Positions 44,937 to 53,721 of a stretch of 64,000 bases of DNA are shown piece after piece; positions within the stretch are counted from its first letter, which is position 1; each line of letters starts with the position of its first letter. The DNA is from an uncultured bacterium. GTDB lineage: Bacteria > Oederibacteriota > PGYV01 > Palsa-1178. The position numbers and the translations under genes were made by a program. The stretch is from contig CALAOR010000076.1 in the NCBI GenBank assembly GCA_937889595.1, forward strand, positions 1 through 64,000, given 5' to 3'. Under the pieces are notes generated by a model, which saw only the letters and a list, made by a program, of their open reading frames with translations, did not search any database and had not been told where the DNA came from.

Positions 44937-45557
44937 ATGAGAAAAAAAGGATTTATGACGGCTTTTGCCGCGATTGTCCTTATGTTTATTTATTCGGGCG
45001 CGGTTTTCGCGGATGATGTCATGAAAAACGAGGAAGACATAGAGTCCGTGTATACCGACCACAAAGCATATAAGGTCGGTGACATAGTGACCATAATAAT
45101 AATTGAATCCACGCAGGGGTCGCAGAGCGCCTCGCTTTCCACTTCAAAAGAGCAGAAATTGCAGGCAGGCATGGGCGTTTCCACATCGTGGGGCGGCGGT
45201 GTAACCAGTGTGCTTCCAATCCCTTCATGGGGAGCGGCAGGCGGGGAGTATCAGGACGGGGGCGGAAAGTCGATGAGAGCGGGTTCCCTGCAGGCAAAAC
45301 TGTCGGCAAGGGTGGAAAAAGTGCTTTCAAACGGAAACCTGGTCATAAAGGGGACAAAAGTCATCATGGTAAATGATGACAAGCAGAATCTTGTTATCAA
45401 AGGCGTAATAAGAGCCGAGGATATCACATCGGATAATATTATAATGTCCACCAATGTGGCGGACGCAATAATCGAATACGAAGGCAATGGCCCGATAGGC
45501 GAGAAAACATCTCCGGGATTCATTACAAGGTTTCTTGACTGGCTCGGCATATTCTAA
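44937..45557 (+). CDS. flgH: Flagellar L-ring protein FlgH lacking a lipoprotein cysteine
   Basis: This encodes 206 residues, slightly short for FlgH (about 220-240). The signal peptide ends SGAVFADD and no lipobox cysteine is present; there is no cysteine anywhere in the protein. The conserved core is clear: AYKVGDIVTIIIIESTQGSQ, ARVEKVLSNGNLVIKG and VIRAEDITSDNIIMSTNVAD. FlgH normally forms the L ring in the outer membrane and is anchored by a lipid. Here anchoring must be protein-only, or the L ring must be held by another component. Confidence 0.93.
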   Translation: MRKKGFMTAFAAIVLMFIYSGAVFADDVMKNEEDIESVYTDHKAYKVGDIVTIIIIESTQGSQSASLSTSKEQKLQAGMGVSTSWGGGVTSVLPIPSWGAAGGEYQDGGGKSMRAGSLQAKLSARVEKVLSNGNLVIKGTKVIMVNDDKQNLVIKGVIRAEDITSDNIIMSTNVADAIIEYEGNGPIGEKTSPGFITRFLDWLGIF

Positions 45558-45570
45558 AGAGGTGATATTA

Positions 45571-46689
45571 ATGAAAAAATATTTTAGGATCTTAATTGCT
45601 GTTTTAATAATCATGGCAATAACGGCAGAAGTGCTTTTGGCCGCGGAATTAAGGGTCAGGAATGTTGCAAGGTTTAAGGGCGTACGCGACAATCAGCTGA
45701 CCGGTTTCGGACTTGTGGTCGGCTTAAAAGGCACTGGCGACAGAAATACGACTGTTTTTACAACCCAGGCCATAGTAAACATGCTGAAAAGATTCGGCAT
45801 AGCCGACGCGGCAAACCAGATTACGGTCAGGAATGTTGCGGCGGTCATGGTGACAGCCAACCTCCCGGCATTCGCTAAAAAGGGCGACAAACTGGATGTG
45901 GTCGTATCTTCCATGGGAGACGCGCAGAGCCTGAACGGAGGCGTTCTGCTTGTCACTACAATGAAAGGCCTTGATGACAGCATATATGTGTCTGCCCAGG
46001 GTCCTGTATCAACAGGGGAGGGCGGCATGGCGGTGAATTCGATTATTGCCTTGAAAAGCAGGCAGACGACCGGCCGTGTCCCGAGCGGCGGGCTTGTTGA
46101 AAAAGAGGTCCCGGTAACTTTTGTTGACGAAAAAAATAACATGATCCTTATCATGAATATACCTGATTTTACCTCTTCCGACAGGATAACATATGCAATC
46201 AATTCACAGTTCTGGGGGACCATCGCGAGCGCTGTGGACGCAGGCACGATAAAAATAGCGGTGCCGTTTGATTTTCAGAATAATTATGTTGAATTTGCCG
46301 CCGCTGTGGAGGGGCTGTATGTCGAGATGGAGGAAGTGGCAAATAAAGTGGTGGTTAACGAAAGGACCGGTACGGTTGTAATGGGTTCCGATGTGGCAAT
46401 AGACACCTGCGCGGTTTCACACGGGAATTTTAATGTCAATATAGCAGTGACCAAACAAATATCCCAGCCCAACTCCTTTGTACCGGGAGCGTCGGCCATG
46501 GTATATGAGGATTCCAATATCAAGGTTGAAGGCGCCGGAAACCAGCTTGTTACCCTGCCAATGGGCGCCAATGTGCAGGACCTTGTCAACGCATTAAATG
46601 TCCTTGGGGCGACGCCTATGGACATAATAAGTATTATCCAGGCGATCAAAGCAGCGAACGCACTTCACGCTGAAGTTTCCATAATGTAA
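45571..46689 (+). CDS. flgI: Flagellar P-ring protein FlgI
   Basis: This encodes 372 residues from ATG 45571, with AAGAGGTGA directly upstream; the frame extends to ATG 45535 inside flgH, which is less likely. Signal peptide about 1-23, then RVRNVARFKGVRDNQLTGFG and LVVGLKGTGDR, FAKKGDKLDVVVSSMGDAQS and LNGGVLL, NERTGTVVMGSDV, and LVNALNVLGATPMDIISIIQ, all diagnostic. FlgI forms the ring around the rod in the peptidoglycan layer. Confidence 0.97.
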   Translation: MKKYFRILIAVLIIMAITAEVLLAAELRVRNVARFKGVRDNQLTGFGLVVGLKGTGDRNTTVFTTQAIVNMLKRFGIADAANQITVRNVAAVMVTANLPAFAKKGDKLDVVVSSMGDAQSLNGGVLLVTTMKGLDDSIYVSAQGPVSTGEGGMAVNSIIALKSRQTTGRVPSGGLVEKEVPVTFVDEKNNMILIMNIPDFTSSDRITYAINSQFWGTIASAVDAGTIKIAVPFDFQNNYVEFAAAVEGLYVEMEEVANKVVVNERTGTVVMGSDVAIDTCAVSHGNFNVNIAVTKQISQPNSFVPGASAMVYEDSNIKVEGAGNQLVTLPMGANVQDLVNALNVLGATPMDIISIIQAIKAANALHAEVSIM

Positions 46690-46702
46690 AGGAGATTTAA
46701 AA

Positions 46703-47119
46703 ATGCCCGATTTTTTAGGAAGCTCTGAGCTTATCGCAAGGACCGACATGCTGGGTATGACAAACAGGCTGCAGGAAGCGCAAACCCAGGCAAATAAGAC
46801 GGAAAATGTCAAAGACCCCAAATATCTCGCGCAGATAAAGAATGTTTCGCGCGAGTTTGAATCAATATTCCTCGGTTATATGCTTAAACAGATGAGAAAA
46901 ACCGTGCCTGAAGATACTCTTATGGGGAACAGTCCGGCCAAGGATATCTTCCTTGGCATGCAGGATGATGAATTATCCAAAGAACTTTCAAGGGCGGGCG
47001 GCATAGGCCTTGCCTCGATACTTTACTCTCAGCTCGCCAGCCAGGGAACGTCGGCCCCGAAGCCGCCGGTTGTCCAGGTTGTCCCGATTACGCCAAACAA
47101 GGCAGGCATTACAATTTAA
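46703..47119 (+). CDS. flgJ: Rod-capping protein FlgJ, rod-binding domain only
   Basis: This encodes 138 residues with AAAGGAG upstream. It matches the N-terminal rod-binding half of FlgJ: VSREFESIFLGYMLKQMRKT, then MGNSPAKDIFLGMQDDELSK and GIGLASILYSQL. The C-terminal muramidase domain of enterobacterial FlgJ is absent, as in many other phyla, so a separate muramidase must open the peptidoglycan. It is the last gene of the flgFGAHIJ run and is followed by a heptad repeat. Confidence 0.92.
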   Translation: MPDFLGSSELIARTDMLGMTNRLQEAQTQANKTENVKDPKYLAQIKNVSREFESIFLGYMLKQMRKTVPEDTLMGNSPAKDIFLGMQDDELSKELSRAGGIGLASILYSQLASQGTSAPKPPVVQVVPITPNKAGITI

Positions 47120-47160
47120 GGTCAAAATATTCAGAAAGTAGATAGTAGAGAATAGACAAG
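47120..47160 (+). repeat. Heptad repeat after flgJ
   Basis: GGTCAAAATATTCAGAAAG followed by AGTAGAT- and AGTAGAG-like heptads begins at the base after the flgJ stop: another member of the dispersed 3'-associated family. The remainder of the gap to 47300 shows no gene or terminator. Confidence 0.7.
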
Positions 47161-47306
47161 GTTGGCCTCTGAACATTCATCAGTCAATTCATCTTGTTTC
47201 GTAGGACAAGCCCGTATACTGCAAGTATCTGTTTTACGGGGTCAGGTATCCGAAAACCGGCCAATTTATTATAAGAATAATATCTGAAATTCCCCCAAAA
47301 TAACGC

Positions 47307-47333
47307 TAAAGTTAACCTGTTTTTGTACGATAT
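47307..47333 (+). promoter_or_regulatory. Sigma-28 (FliA)-type promoter of flgM
   Basis: TAAAGTTA (47307-47314), an 11-base spacer, then TACGATAT (47326-47333) matches the flagellar sigma-28 consensus TAAAGTTT-N11-GCCGATAA at 12 of 16 positions. It lies 45 bases before the flgM start, giving a leader of about 38 bases. Control of flgM by the sigma it inhibits is the known late-flagellar circuit. Confidence 0.7.
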
Positions 47334-47378
47334 ATGTATAGAAGGAATGGAAAGCTAAATAAAAAGGAGGAGATTAAT

Positions 47379-47681
47379 ATGACGGTCATAAACAATGCGG
47401 GAAACATAAATCCGATCTTACCCCAGAATGTTTCAGATCTTACAACGGCAAAAGGCAAAGATGCTGCGGCACCCGCGGCAAGCACTGTTGCGGCGCCTGC
47501 GGACACGGTTGTGATTTCCAAGACGGCTGCGGTAATCAGCAAGGCGGCAACCGCGCTCAATGCACTGCCTGCAGTAAGGGCAGATCTTGTTGCAAAGGCG
47601 GTTCAGGAAAGGCTCGTATCAAACAGCCGTATTCCTGCAAACCTGCTTGCCCAGAGAATGCTTTTTGAAGACATGAAGTAA
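47379..47681 (+). CDS. flgM: Anti-sigma-28 factor FlgM
   Basis: This encodes 100 residues from ATG 47379, with GGAGGAGA upstream; a start at 47334 would overlap the promoter's -10 box. The N-terminal half is low-complexity Ala/Pro/Thr, as in disordered FlgM. The C-terminal half has the FlgM pattern DTVVISKTAAVISKAATAL, then ALPAVRADLVAKAVQERLV and SRIPANLLAQRMLFED. FlgM holds sigma-28 inactive until the hook is complete and is then exported. Placement before flgN and flgK is standard. No fliA is in the window. Confidence 0.85.
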   Translation: MTVINNAGNINPILPQNVSDLTTAKGKDAAAPAASTVAAPADTVVISKTAAVISKAATALNALPAVRADLVAKAVQERLVSNSRIPANLLAQRMLFEDMK

Positions 47682-47691
47682 CGGGAGCGTA

Positions 47692-48201
47692 ATGGACAAA
47701 CAACTGAAAAAGGGCATTATTTCCGCAATTATGAACCAGCTTGAGCTATATGGAAGGCTGAAAACAGATTTAATTGCCCAGCAGAAGATACTTACCTCAA
47801 AGAACGCGCGTGGGCTTGATGAAATTGTAAAGAAACAGGAAAAATTGATCGGGGAAATAAGGAAAAATGAAGATGACAAGAAAGCGCTCTTTGAAAAAAT
47901 GGCGGTCGGTCTTGGCTTAAAATACACGCCTGAATTAAAACTTCAGGATGTACTGGCCCTGGCAGGGGATGAAGACGCGGCTGATATAGACAGGGAAACA
48001 GCGAAACTTGTCATTCTTATGGAGCAAAACGCGTCGTTGAGCCTTATTAACGCGCGTCTTATGAAAAATTATCTGGATTTCATAAAGTTTTCCTCGGATT
48101 TAAAGGAAAGGATAGGGAACCCGGCGCAGACGTTTTACACGCCGGACGGCATCATAAACAATAAGCCGGAAAAAAAACCAAAGTTTGACCAAAAGATATA
48201 A
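47692..48201 (+). CDS. flgN: Flagellar export chaperone FlgN
   Basis: This encodes 169 residues, mainly helical, with the FlgN-like layout: long coiled-coil segments (ILTSKNARGLDEIVKKQEKL, LVILMEQNASLSLINARLMK) and a tail rich in Lys/Pro. FlgN escorts hook-associated proteins FlgK and FlgL to the export gate. Sequence conservation in this family is low, so position between flgM and flgK carries much of the weight. Confidence 0.82.
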   Translation: MDKQLKKGIISAIMNQLELYGRLKTDLIAQQKILTSKNARGLDEIVKKQEKLIGEIRKNEDDKKALFEKMAVGLGLKYTPELKLQDVLALAGDEDAADIDRETAKLVILMEQNASLSLINARLMKNYLDFIKFSSDLKERIGNPAQTFYTPDGIINNKPEKKPKFDQKI

Positions 48202-48221
48202 AATCTGAAGGGAGAAAACAA

Positions 48222-50369
48222 ATGCTGGATTTAATTATGGGAATAGAAACTGCAATGAAGTCATTGATAGCGAATTCCACGGCGATTAACACAACTATTC
48301 ATAACGTGGCGAACATGGCCAGTCCGGATTATTCAAAGCAGCTGTCAAACATAACCGCTTCGACCCCTCTTTCGATCGCGGGCCAGGCCGGCCAGATGGG
48401 AACGGGCTCGCAGGTAAGCAGCATCGAAAGGATAAGGGATATATATCTTGACGCCCAGATCCAGCAGGCGCTGATGAATTACGGGGATGCTGAAATAATG
48501 AACAGGACATATCAGAACCTTGCGGCATTTTTCCCGGAGGTGAACGGGGTAACTACAAACGGGCTCGGGTCGCAGATAGCTGCGTTTTTTACCGCATGGA
48601 ATGATGTGGCAACACAGGCACAACTCGCCGCCACGGTCCCGCCCACGGCCAATACCTTAAACACCGCGCTGAATACAGTTTATCAGCTTGCTATAAGCAT
48701 ATCGAAGCTTTTAAACACAACATCAAACGATTTGGCGAACATGCAGGTTGATTTAAACAGCGATTTGAAAACGACCATACAGTCTGCCAATGTGTACATC
48801 AAGGAAATATATAATCTAAATAAATCGATAGTATTCGCTGAAGGACAGGGACAACGGCCAAATGACCTGCTTGACCAGCGCACCGCTGCTATGGCAAAAC
48901 TGGCGGAACTTGTTAATTTTGATACCGCAAACAGGACGGACGGTTCGGTTATAATTATGCTGGGAGGCAGGGCTCTTGTAGACGGAGCCAGCGGATATAA
49001 CACCCTGACAACCATGACTTCGGGTACGGTTATATCGACGGCGCCGCTGTCTTTTGACATCAGGGATGCAAGGCTTGAAGCTGTAGGCATATCAAGCAGT
49101 AATGGCGGAAATCCAGTCAAGCTTGATGAGGCTATTTTTACCGGCGGGAAAATAGCAGGGATATTGAATTCAAGGGATAATATTGTGCATGATTACAAAT
49201 CACAGCTTGATTCGGTTGCAAATACGCTCATCACTATGGTGAACAGCCTTTACGACGCAACCAAAACAAATGGAAACACAAATAATAAGGACTTTTTCTC
49301 AGGTGTCCTGGCATCGGACATAGCCGTCAATAACTCAATTAAAAGCGGAAATGACATATCATACACCATGTACAATCCCGGCGATATAGCCCAAATACTC
49401 GGCGATTTAAACAATAAGCTGGTTTCATCGCGCGTAGTTTCAGATCCGCTTGCTTTAATTTCTAATACCGTTTTGCCTTTACCTCCGGGAACCAACGGAA
49501 CGCTTGTCATAAACCAGGTGAGCATACCTGTGACTTCCGGCATGACCGTGGAAGATCTTGTAAATGCCATAAACACGCATTCATCTGTTTTCTCGGCGGT
49601 TTACAATGACACCACAAAAACATTTTTTATGGTTTCAGACGAACCGCTTACCATACAGGAAGTCAACTTGGGCGGTAATTTCCTGAAAAACATGAAACTG
49701 ATCAATGAACAAATCAGCACAGCGCCTGTGGCGTACACTAATTCCATGTCGTTGCAGACCGTGAACCAGAGCATCACCTGGGCACTACAGAAAAATGTGT
49801 TTGACTATGAGCCTTCATTAAACGGCGGCAGTATAAACATATATATGGGGGGGAATAAGTATCCGCTTACCTGGTCGGATACGCAAGTGGTTTCTACTAC
49901 CAGATGGTCCATATTTTCGGTTGATTTGATTAATCCTACACCTCCGGGAATCAGTTTAAACGATTTTCTGAACGGAAAGTTCATATTCGGAACCAGGGTA
50001 GGGGACTCCGTAGGGGCGGCAGATACTATATCGCCTTTCATAATATCCGATGTTACCGGCAACCTGACGCAGACCATGAAATTTGTGGGGAATATGACTT
50101 TTGGCCAGTATTATAATTCAATAACAGGCAACCTTGAAGGGAGCATAAGCAGCTCCACAAACATGCTTACATCTTCTAAAAGCGCTGTTGACCAGCTGCA
50201 GACAATGCAGGCCAATATAACACATGTCGACGCGGTTCAGGAACAGGCGCAGGCAAGGCTGTATCAGCGCGCGTATGACGCCTCGGTCCAACTCATGACA
50301 GTAATTGATGAGATGATGAATATACTGATCAATCATACAGGCACGCCGTCTTCTAATCCAGTCGCCTGA
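48222..50369 (+). CDS. flgK: Flagellar hook-associated protein FlgK
   Basis: This encodes 715 residues, longer than the enterobacterial form (about 550). The N-terminus (LIMGIETAMKSLIANSTAIN, HNVANMASPDYSKQ) and the C-terminal heptad helix (QEQAQARLYQRAYDASVQLM) are diagnostic, with FFTAWNDVA and NDLLDQRTAAMAKLAELVNF in between. FlgK joins hook and filament. The extra length sits in the central domains, which face outward. It ends the flgM-flgN-flgK group and is followed by a strong terminator. Confidence 0.93.
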   Translation: MLDLIMGIETAMKSLIANSTAINTTIHNVANMASPDYSKQLSNITASTPLSIAGQAGQMGTGSQVSSIERIRDIYLDAQIQQALMNYGDAEIMNRTYQNLAAFFPEVNGVTTNGLGSQIAAFFTAWNDVATQAQLAATVPPTANTLNTALNTVYQLAISISKLLNTTSNDLANMQVDLNSDLKTTIQSANVYIKEIYNLNKSIVFAEGQGQRPNDLLDQRTAAMAKLAELVNFDTANRTDGSVIIMLGGRALVDGASGYNTLTTMTSGTVISTAPLSFDIRDARLEAVGISSSNGGNPVKLDEAIFTGGKIAGILNSRDNIVHDYKSQLDSVANTLITMVNSLYDATKTNGNTNNKDFFSGVLASDIAVNNSIKSGNDISYTMYNPGDIAQILGDLNNKLVSSRVVSDPLALISNTVLPLPPGTNGTLVINQVSIPVTSGMTVEDLVNAINTHSSVFSAVYNDTTKTFFMVSDEPLTIQEVNLGGNFLKNMKLINEQISTAPVAYTNSMSLQTVNQSITWALQKNVFDYEPSLNGGSINIYMGGNKYPLTWSDTQVVSTTRWSIFSVDLINPTPPGISLNDFLNGKFIFGTRVGDSVGAADTISPFIISDVTGNLTQTMKFVGNMTFGQYYNSITGNLEGSISSSTNMLTSSKSAVDQLQTMQANITHVDAVQEQAQARLYQRAYDASVQLMTVIDEMMNILINHTGTPSSNPVA

Positions 50370-50382
50370 AAATTACTGAATT

Positions 50383-50420
50383 AAAAAAAGGCCGGGGTAC
50401 CCACTCCGGCTTTTTTTTTA
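50383..50420 (+). terminator. Intrinsic terminator after flgK
   Basis: An A-run, GCCGG (50391-50395), a ten-base loop, CCGGC (50406-50410) and nine Ts. The A- and T-runs extend the stem. It closes the flagellar transcript. Confidence 0.85.
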
Positions 50421-50513
50421 AGTCAAAATATTCAGAGAGTAGATAGTAGATAGTAGAGAGTAGAGAGTAGAAGGTCAAAAAAGGCCTAAGTAGAGGCGGC
50501 ATATTATGCCGCC
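50421..50513 (+). repeat. Heptad repeat plus GGCGGCAT hairpin
   Basis: AGTCAAAATATTCAGAGAG starts directly after the terminator, followed by five AGTAGAT/AGTAGAG heptads, the longest run in the window. A hairpin GGCGGCAT-ATT-ATGCCGCC (50495-50513) preceded by GTAGA follows. Both parts recur elsewhere in the window. Confidence 0.75.
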
Positions 50514-50544
50514 TTCGGCGGGACGGCAATATGCATATGCCTGA

Positions 50545-50573
50545 TTGACAAAAACATTGCGCTGTATTATCAT
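50545..50573 (+). promoter_or_regulatory. Promoter of lnt
   Basis: TTGACA (50545-50550), 17 bases, TATCAT (50568-50573); TATTAT two to three bases earlier is an alternative -10. Transcription would begin at or next to the ATG at 50580, and no ribosome site precedes it, so a leaderless mRNA is likely. Confidence 0.6.
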
Positions 50574-50579
50574 CAAAAC

Positions 50580-52103
50580 ATGAAAAAAAATACGTTATAC
50601 CTGTTGTTATCTTTGCTGACCGGACTGTTACTGGCATTTAGTTTTCCGAATTTTATTGAGAACACGGTAAAAGTGCATACTTCGTTCTTTATTTGGTTTG
50701 CATTTGTGCCTTTGATGTATATCGTGATATGCGAAGAAAAAGTTAAAGCTGTTTTTTGGTACTGCCTGGCCTCTACGGGAGTATTTTACCTGACATCATT
50801 ATACTGGATATTATTTGTTGGACCCATGGGCCTGGGTGCATATCCGGCGCTGGTCATACTTTGCTGCTATTTCGCGTTCATATATGCCGCATCATTTGCG
50901 GCCGCCAAATACCTGGATAAAAAAGTCGGCATTGACTTTATTTTTTCCCTGCCTGTTATTATAACGCTCGCCGAATATGCAAGGGAATGGCTGTTTTCAG
51001 GCTGGCCGGTGCTGACCCCGGCGCAGAGCCAGCACCAGTTCATACCTGTCCTGCAGATATTAAGCATTACTGGCGTTTCCGGGCTTAACTTCCTTATAAT
51101 TTCGGTCAATTGCCTGCTTGCCTCATTTGCCGCGGGCAGGGGATTTAAATACAAAAAACGCGAAAATATTATCTGGTCAATAATATTCATAGTTCTTTTA
51201 GCCGCAACTGTTGCGGCAAACTCTTATCATAATACCGGCACAAAAATTATTAGGGCGGCCGTAATGCAGCCAAACATAGACCAGAATGTCCAGTGGACCC
51301 CGGAATACCGCAAATATACCATGGATGCCATGAAAACCCTTTATAATGAAATTGCTGTAAATAAACCCGACCTGATCATATGGCCCGAAACTGGATATCC
51401 GGGGACGCTTAATCTGGAAAAAAACGGCGGTATTGAAATATCGTCCTGGATCAAAGGCGTTTTTGCGGTTGTTGGTTCCGATAAAGCTGTTATTAATGGA
51501 GGCGCACCCGACTATTATAATGCCGCATTTATGGTGAACCCGCAGGGTAAAATAACAGGCGAATATTCAAAACACCATCTTGTGCCTTTTGGCGAATACA
51601 TACCCCTTCAGGAAGTCATTCCATTTGTGAAAAAAGTCGTGCAGCGTTATGGTTTTACGGGTTTTAAAAGCGGGACAAAGATCGATCCTTTTGATTTTGC
51701 CGGCATGAAAATAGGCCCAATTATATGTTTTGACAGTTTTTTCCCCGAGATCAGCAGGGAACATGCCTTAAAAGGCGCAAAGGCGCTGGTTCACCTGTCG
51801 TATGAAACATGGTATGGCGTTTCCCCGGCTTCGGCGCAGATATTCTCAAATGCGGTTTTAAGGGCCGTTGAGAACAGGCTGCCTATAATCAGAAGCGTGG
51901 CCTCCGGCATCTCGGGCATAATCAATGACAGGGGCGAGATATTGGAAACAACCGGACTTTTTGAGAAAAAGGCATTTGTATATGAACTGAAGATAAATGA
52001 AGATAAACAAATGTCGTTTTACACAATGCATGGGGACTGGTTTGCCTGGCTGCTTTTTGCCGTGTTTTGCGGGGTAGCGGCGGCAAAATCGATCAAACCA
52101 TGA
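50580..52103 (+). CDS. lnt: Apolipoprotein N-acyltransferase Lnt
   Basis: This encodes 507 residues. The N-terminal half has about six membrane segments; the C-terminal half is a nitrilase-type domain in the periplasm. The catalytic triad is visible: Glu270 in IIWPETGYPG, Lys331 in YSKHHLVPFGEY and Cys383 in PIICFDSFFPE. The enzyme adds the third acyl chain to lipoproteins, which fits the many lipoproteins here and a diderm envelope. It shares an ATGA overlap with the next gene. Confidence 0.96.
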   Translation: MKKNTLYLLLSLLTGLLLAFSFPNFIENTVKVHTSFFIWFAFVPLMYIVICEEKVKAVFWYCLASTGVFYLTSLYWILFVGPMGLGAYPALVILCCYFAFIYAASFAAAKYLDKKVGIDFIFSLPVIITLAEYAREWLFSGWPVLTPAQSQHQFIPVLQILSITGVSGLNFLIISVNCLLASFAAGRGFKYKKRENIIWSIIFIVLLAATVAANSYHNTGTKIIRAAVMQPNIDQNVQWTPEYRKYTMDAMKTLYNEIAVNKPDLIIWPETGYPGTLNLEKNGGIEISSWIKGVFAVVGSDKAVINGGAPDYYNAAFMVNPQGKITGEYSKHHLVPFGEYIPLQEVIPFVKKVVQRYGFTGFKSGTKIDPFDFAGMKIGPIICFDSFFPEISREHALKGAKALVHLSYETWYGVSPASAQIFSNAVLRAVENRLPIIRSVASGISGIINDRGEILETTGLFEKKAFVYELKINEDKQMSFYTMHGDWFAWLLFAVFCGVAAAKSIKP

Positions 52104-52840
52104 ATGTCGTCATAAGCGATATTGACGGCACACTGCTTGGCGATGAAGAGGGGCTTGCTGCTTTCAATAAATACATAAGTTCGGTCAGGGACAGGGTCAT
52201 GCTTATTTACGCCTCAGGCCGCAGTTATGACGAGTATTTAAGCGCCGTAGAACATGAAGGCCTACTTTATCCTGACGCGGTTATATCCTCCACGGGCGCC
52301 GACATATATACCAGGAACGGGGATATATATGAAAAAGACATAAGGTGGAATGAAATAATAGATTCGGACGGATGGGACATCCAAAAGGTAAGAAGCCTGC
52401 TCGATGGCTTTCCGGGGATGGTCAGCCAGACAGCGCGTAACAACTACAAGGCGTCGTATAACATGGGCATGACTGGACAAAAAGCACTTATTGCCGCCGT
52501 TACGGATATTATTAAAAATAACGGCATCGGGGCAAAGATCATTGCCAGCCACGGCATGTACCTTGACGTGCTTCCCAAAAAATGTGATAAAGGGGAAGCG
52601 GCGTTCTATCTGGTAAACAGGCTGAACATATCCGCGCAGGATGTGATTGTCGCGGGGGACTCGGAAAACGACGTGGATCTTTTCAGGAAATTCAGGCACG
52701 GGATCATTGTAGGGAACGCGCATCACGCGATGAAACAGCTTTTAAAAGGCGGTGATTTCTACGAGGCAAAAAACCACGCTGCTGCCGGGCTGCTTGAAGG
52801 ATTAAAGCATTATATGACAAAAAAAGTGTTTAAAATATGA
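52100..52840 (+). CDS. HAD-superfamily phosphatase, sucrose-phosphatase-like
   Basis: This encodes 246 residues from ATG 52100, which overlaps the lnt stop (ATGA); the frame extends to 52067 but that start lies inside lnt. Motif I is DIDGTLL, motif II YASGRSYDEY, and the C-terminal motif GDSENDVDLF with a cap domain between, as in the Cof/sucrose-6-phosphate phosphatase group. It probably hydrolyses a sugar phosphate in the cytoplasm; the substrate cannot be read from the sequence. Confidence 0.85.
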   Translation: MNVVISDIDGTLLGDEEGLAAFNKYISSVRDRVMLIYASGRSYDEYLSAVEHEGLLYPDAVISSTGADIYTRNGDIYEKDIRWNEIIDSDGWDIQKVRSLLDGFPGMVSQTARNNYKASYNMGMTGQKALIAAVTDIIKNNGIGAKIIASHGMYLDVLPKKCDKGEAAFYLVNRLNISAQDVIVAGDSENDVDLFRKFRHGIIVGNAHHAMKQLLKGGDFYEAKNHAAAGLLEGLKHYMTKKVFKI

Positions 52841-52871
52841 ACCGGTTTTTCCCGGGTCCGGAGAACGTGAT

Positions 52872-53657
52872 TTGAAGAAAAAATACTATGTGGTAATATC
52901 AAACGATGACGGCATCAGATCAAGCGGGTTAAAAGCCGTGTATGAAGCCATTAAACCGATAGCGGATATAGTTGTTTCGGCCCCGGATTCCCAGAGAAGC
53001 GGGGCAGCGCATTCAATATCCTGCCTTAATCCGATAAAAGTCAGGCAAATACCTTATGGCGGATCCAAGGCTTATGCCGTTGCAGGCACACCGGCAGACT
53101 GCGCAAAACTGGCGCTTTTGAAGTTTGTAAAGAGGAAACCTGATCTTCTGATATCAGGCATCAATCACGGGCCAAACATATCGCAGTTCATTCTTTATTC
53201 AGGAACCGTCGGCGCGGCCGCGGAGGCCGCAATATTGGGTATACCCGCCCTTGCTTTTTCAATAGATAATTATGAGCCTGAAGATTTTAGTTTTGCCATA
53301 AATTATATCAGGCAAATAGCCTTAAAAGTGCTTGAAGGCCGCATCAAAATGAAAAAATATACCATGCTTAACATAAATTTTCCCGGTAAAAAGTCGGGGA
53401 AGATAAAGGGCGTTAAAATACTTCCCAAAGGCCTGCATGAGTATGGGGAAAAATACATTAAAAAAGCGGAGCGCAATAAAAGAACGGTTTATTACTGGCA
53501 CATAATAGGGAAAAAGACAAAAAGAAAGAAGCACTTAACGGATTCGGACGGCGTGGAGGCGGGGTTTATCACCGTAACCCCGCTGGATTTTGACCTGAAC
53601 AATAATGAAGCGATGGCGCAGCTTGATCCGGGAAGTTTTGCCGTCTTAAGTTCATAA
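52872..53657 (+). CDS. surE: 5'-nucleotidase SurE
   Basis: This encodes 261 residues from TTG 52872, with GGAGAA seven to eight bases upstream and no other suitable start nearby. VVISNDDGIRSSGLKAVYEA holds the metal-binding Asp pair; SGINHGPNISQFILYSGTVG and AAAEAAILGIPALAFS are the other signatures. SurE dephosphorylates nucleoside monophosphates and is linked to stress survival. It ends at a terminator shared with the opposite-strand gene. Confidence 0.95.
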   Translation: MKKKYYVVISNDDGIRSSGLKAVYEAIKPIADIVVSAPDSQRSGAAHSISCLNPIKVRQIPYGGSKAYAVAGTPADCAKLALLKFVKRKPDLLISGINHGPNISQFILYSGTVGAAAEAAILGIPALAFSIDNYEPEDFSFAINYIRQIALKVLEGRIKMKKYTMLNINFPGKKSGKIKGVKILPKGLHEYGEKYIKKAERNKRTVYYWHIIGKKTKRKKHLTDSDGVEAGFITVTPLDFDLNNNEAMAQLDPGSFAVLSS

Positions 53658-53690
53658 AAAAAACGCGGGTTTTTGCCCGCGTTCTTTTTA
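53656..53690. terminator. Bidirectional terminator between surE and the Spy-like gene
   Basis: AACGCGGG-TTTTT-GCCCGCGTT (about 53662-53682) has an A-run on the left and a T-run on the right, so it can end transcription from both the surE side and the minus-strand side. Confidence 0.85.
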
Positions 53691-53721
53691 AATGATCGGC
53701 TTTAAGTTCAGCCCGCTTTGT

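Noticed and set aside
50421-50475. Heptad array considered as a CRISPR array
   Set aside because: The units are seven bases with no spacers of constant length, and no cas genes are present.
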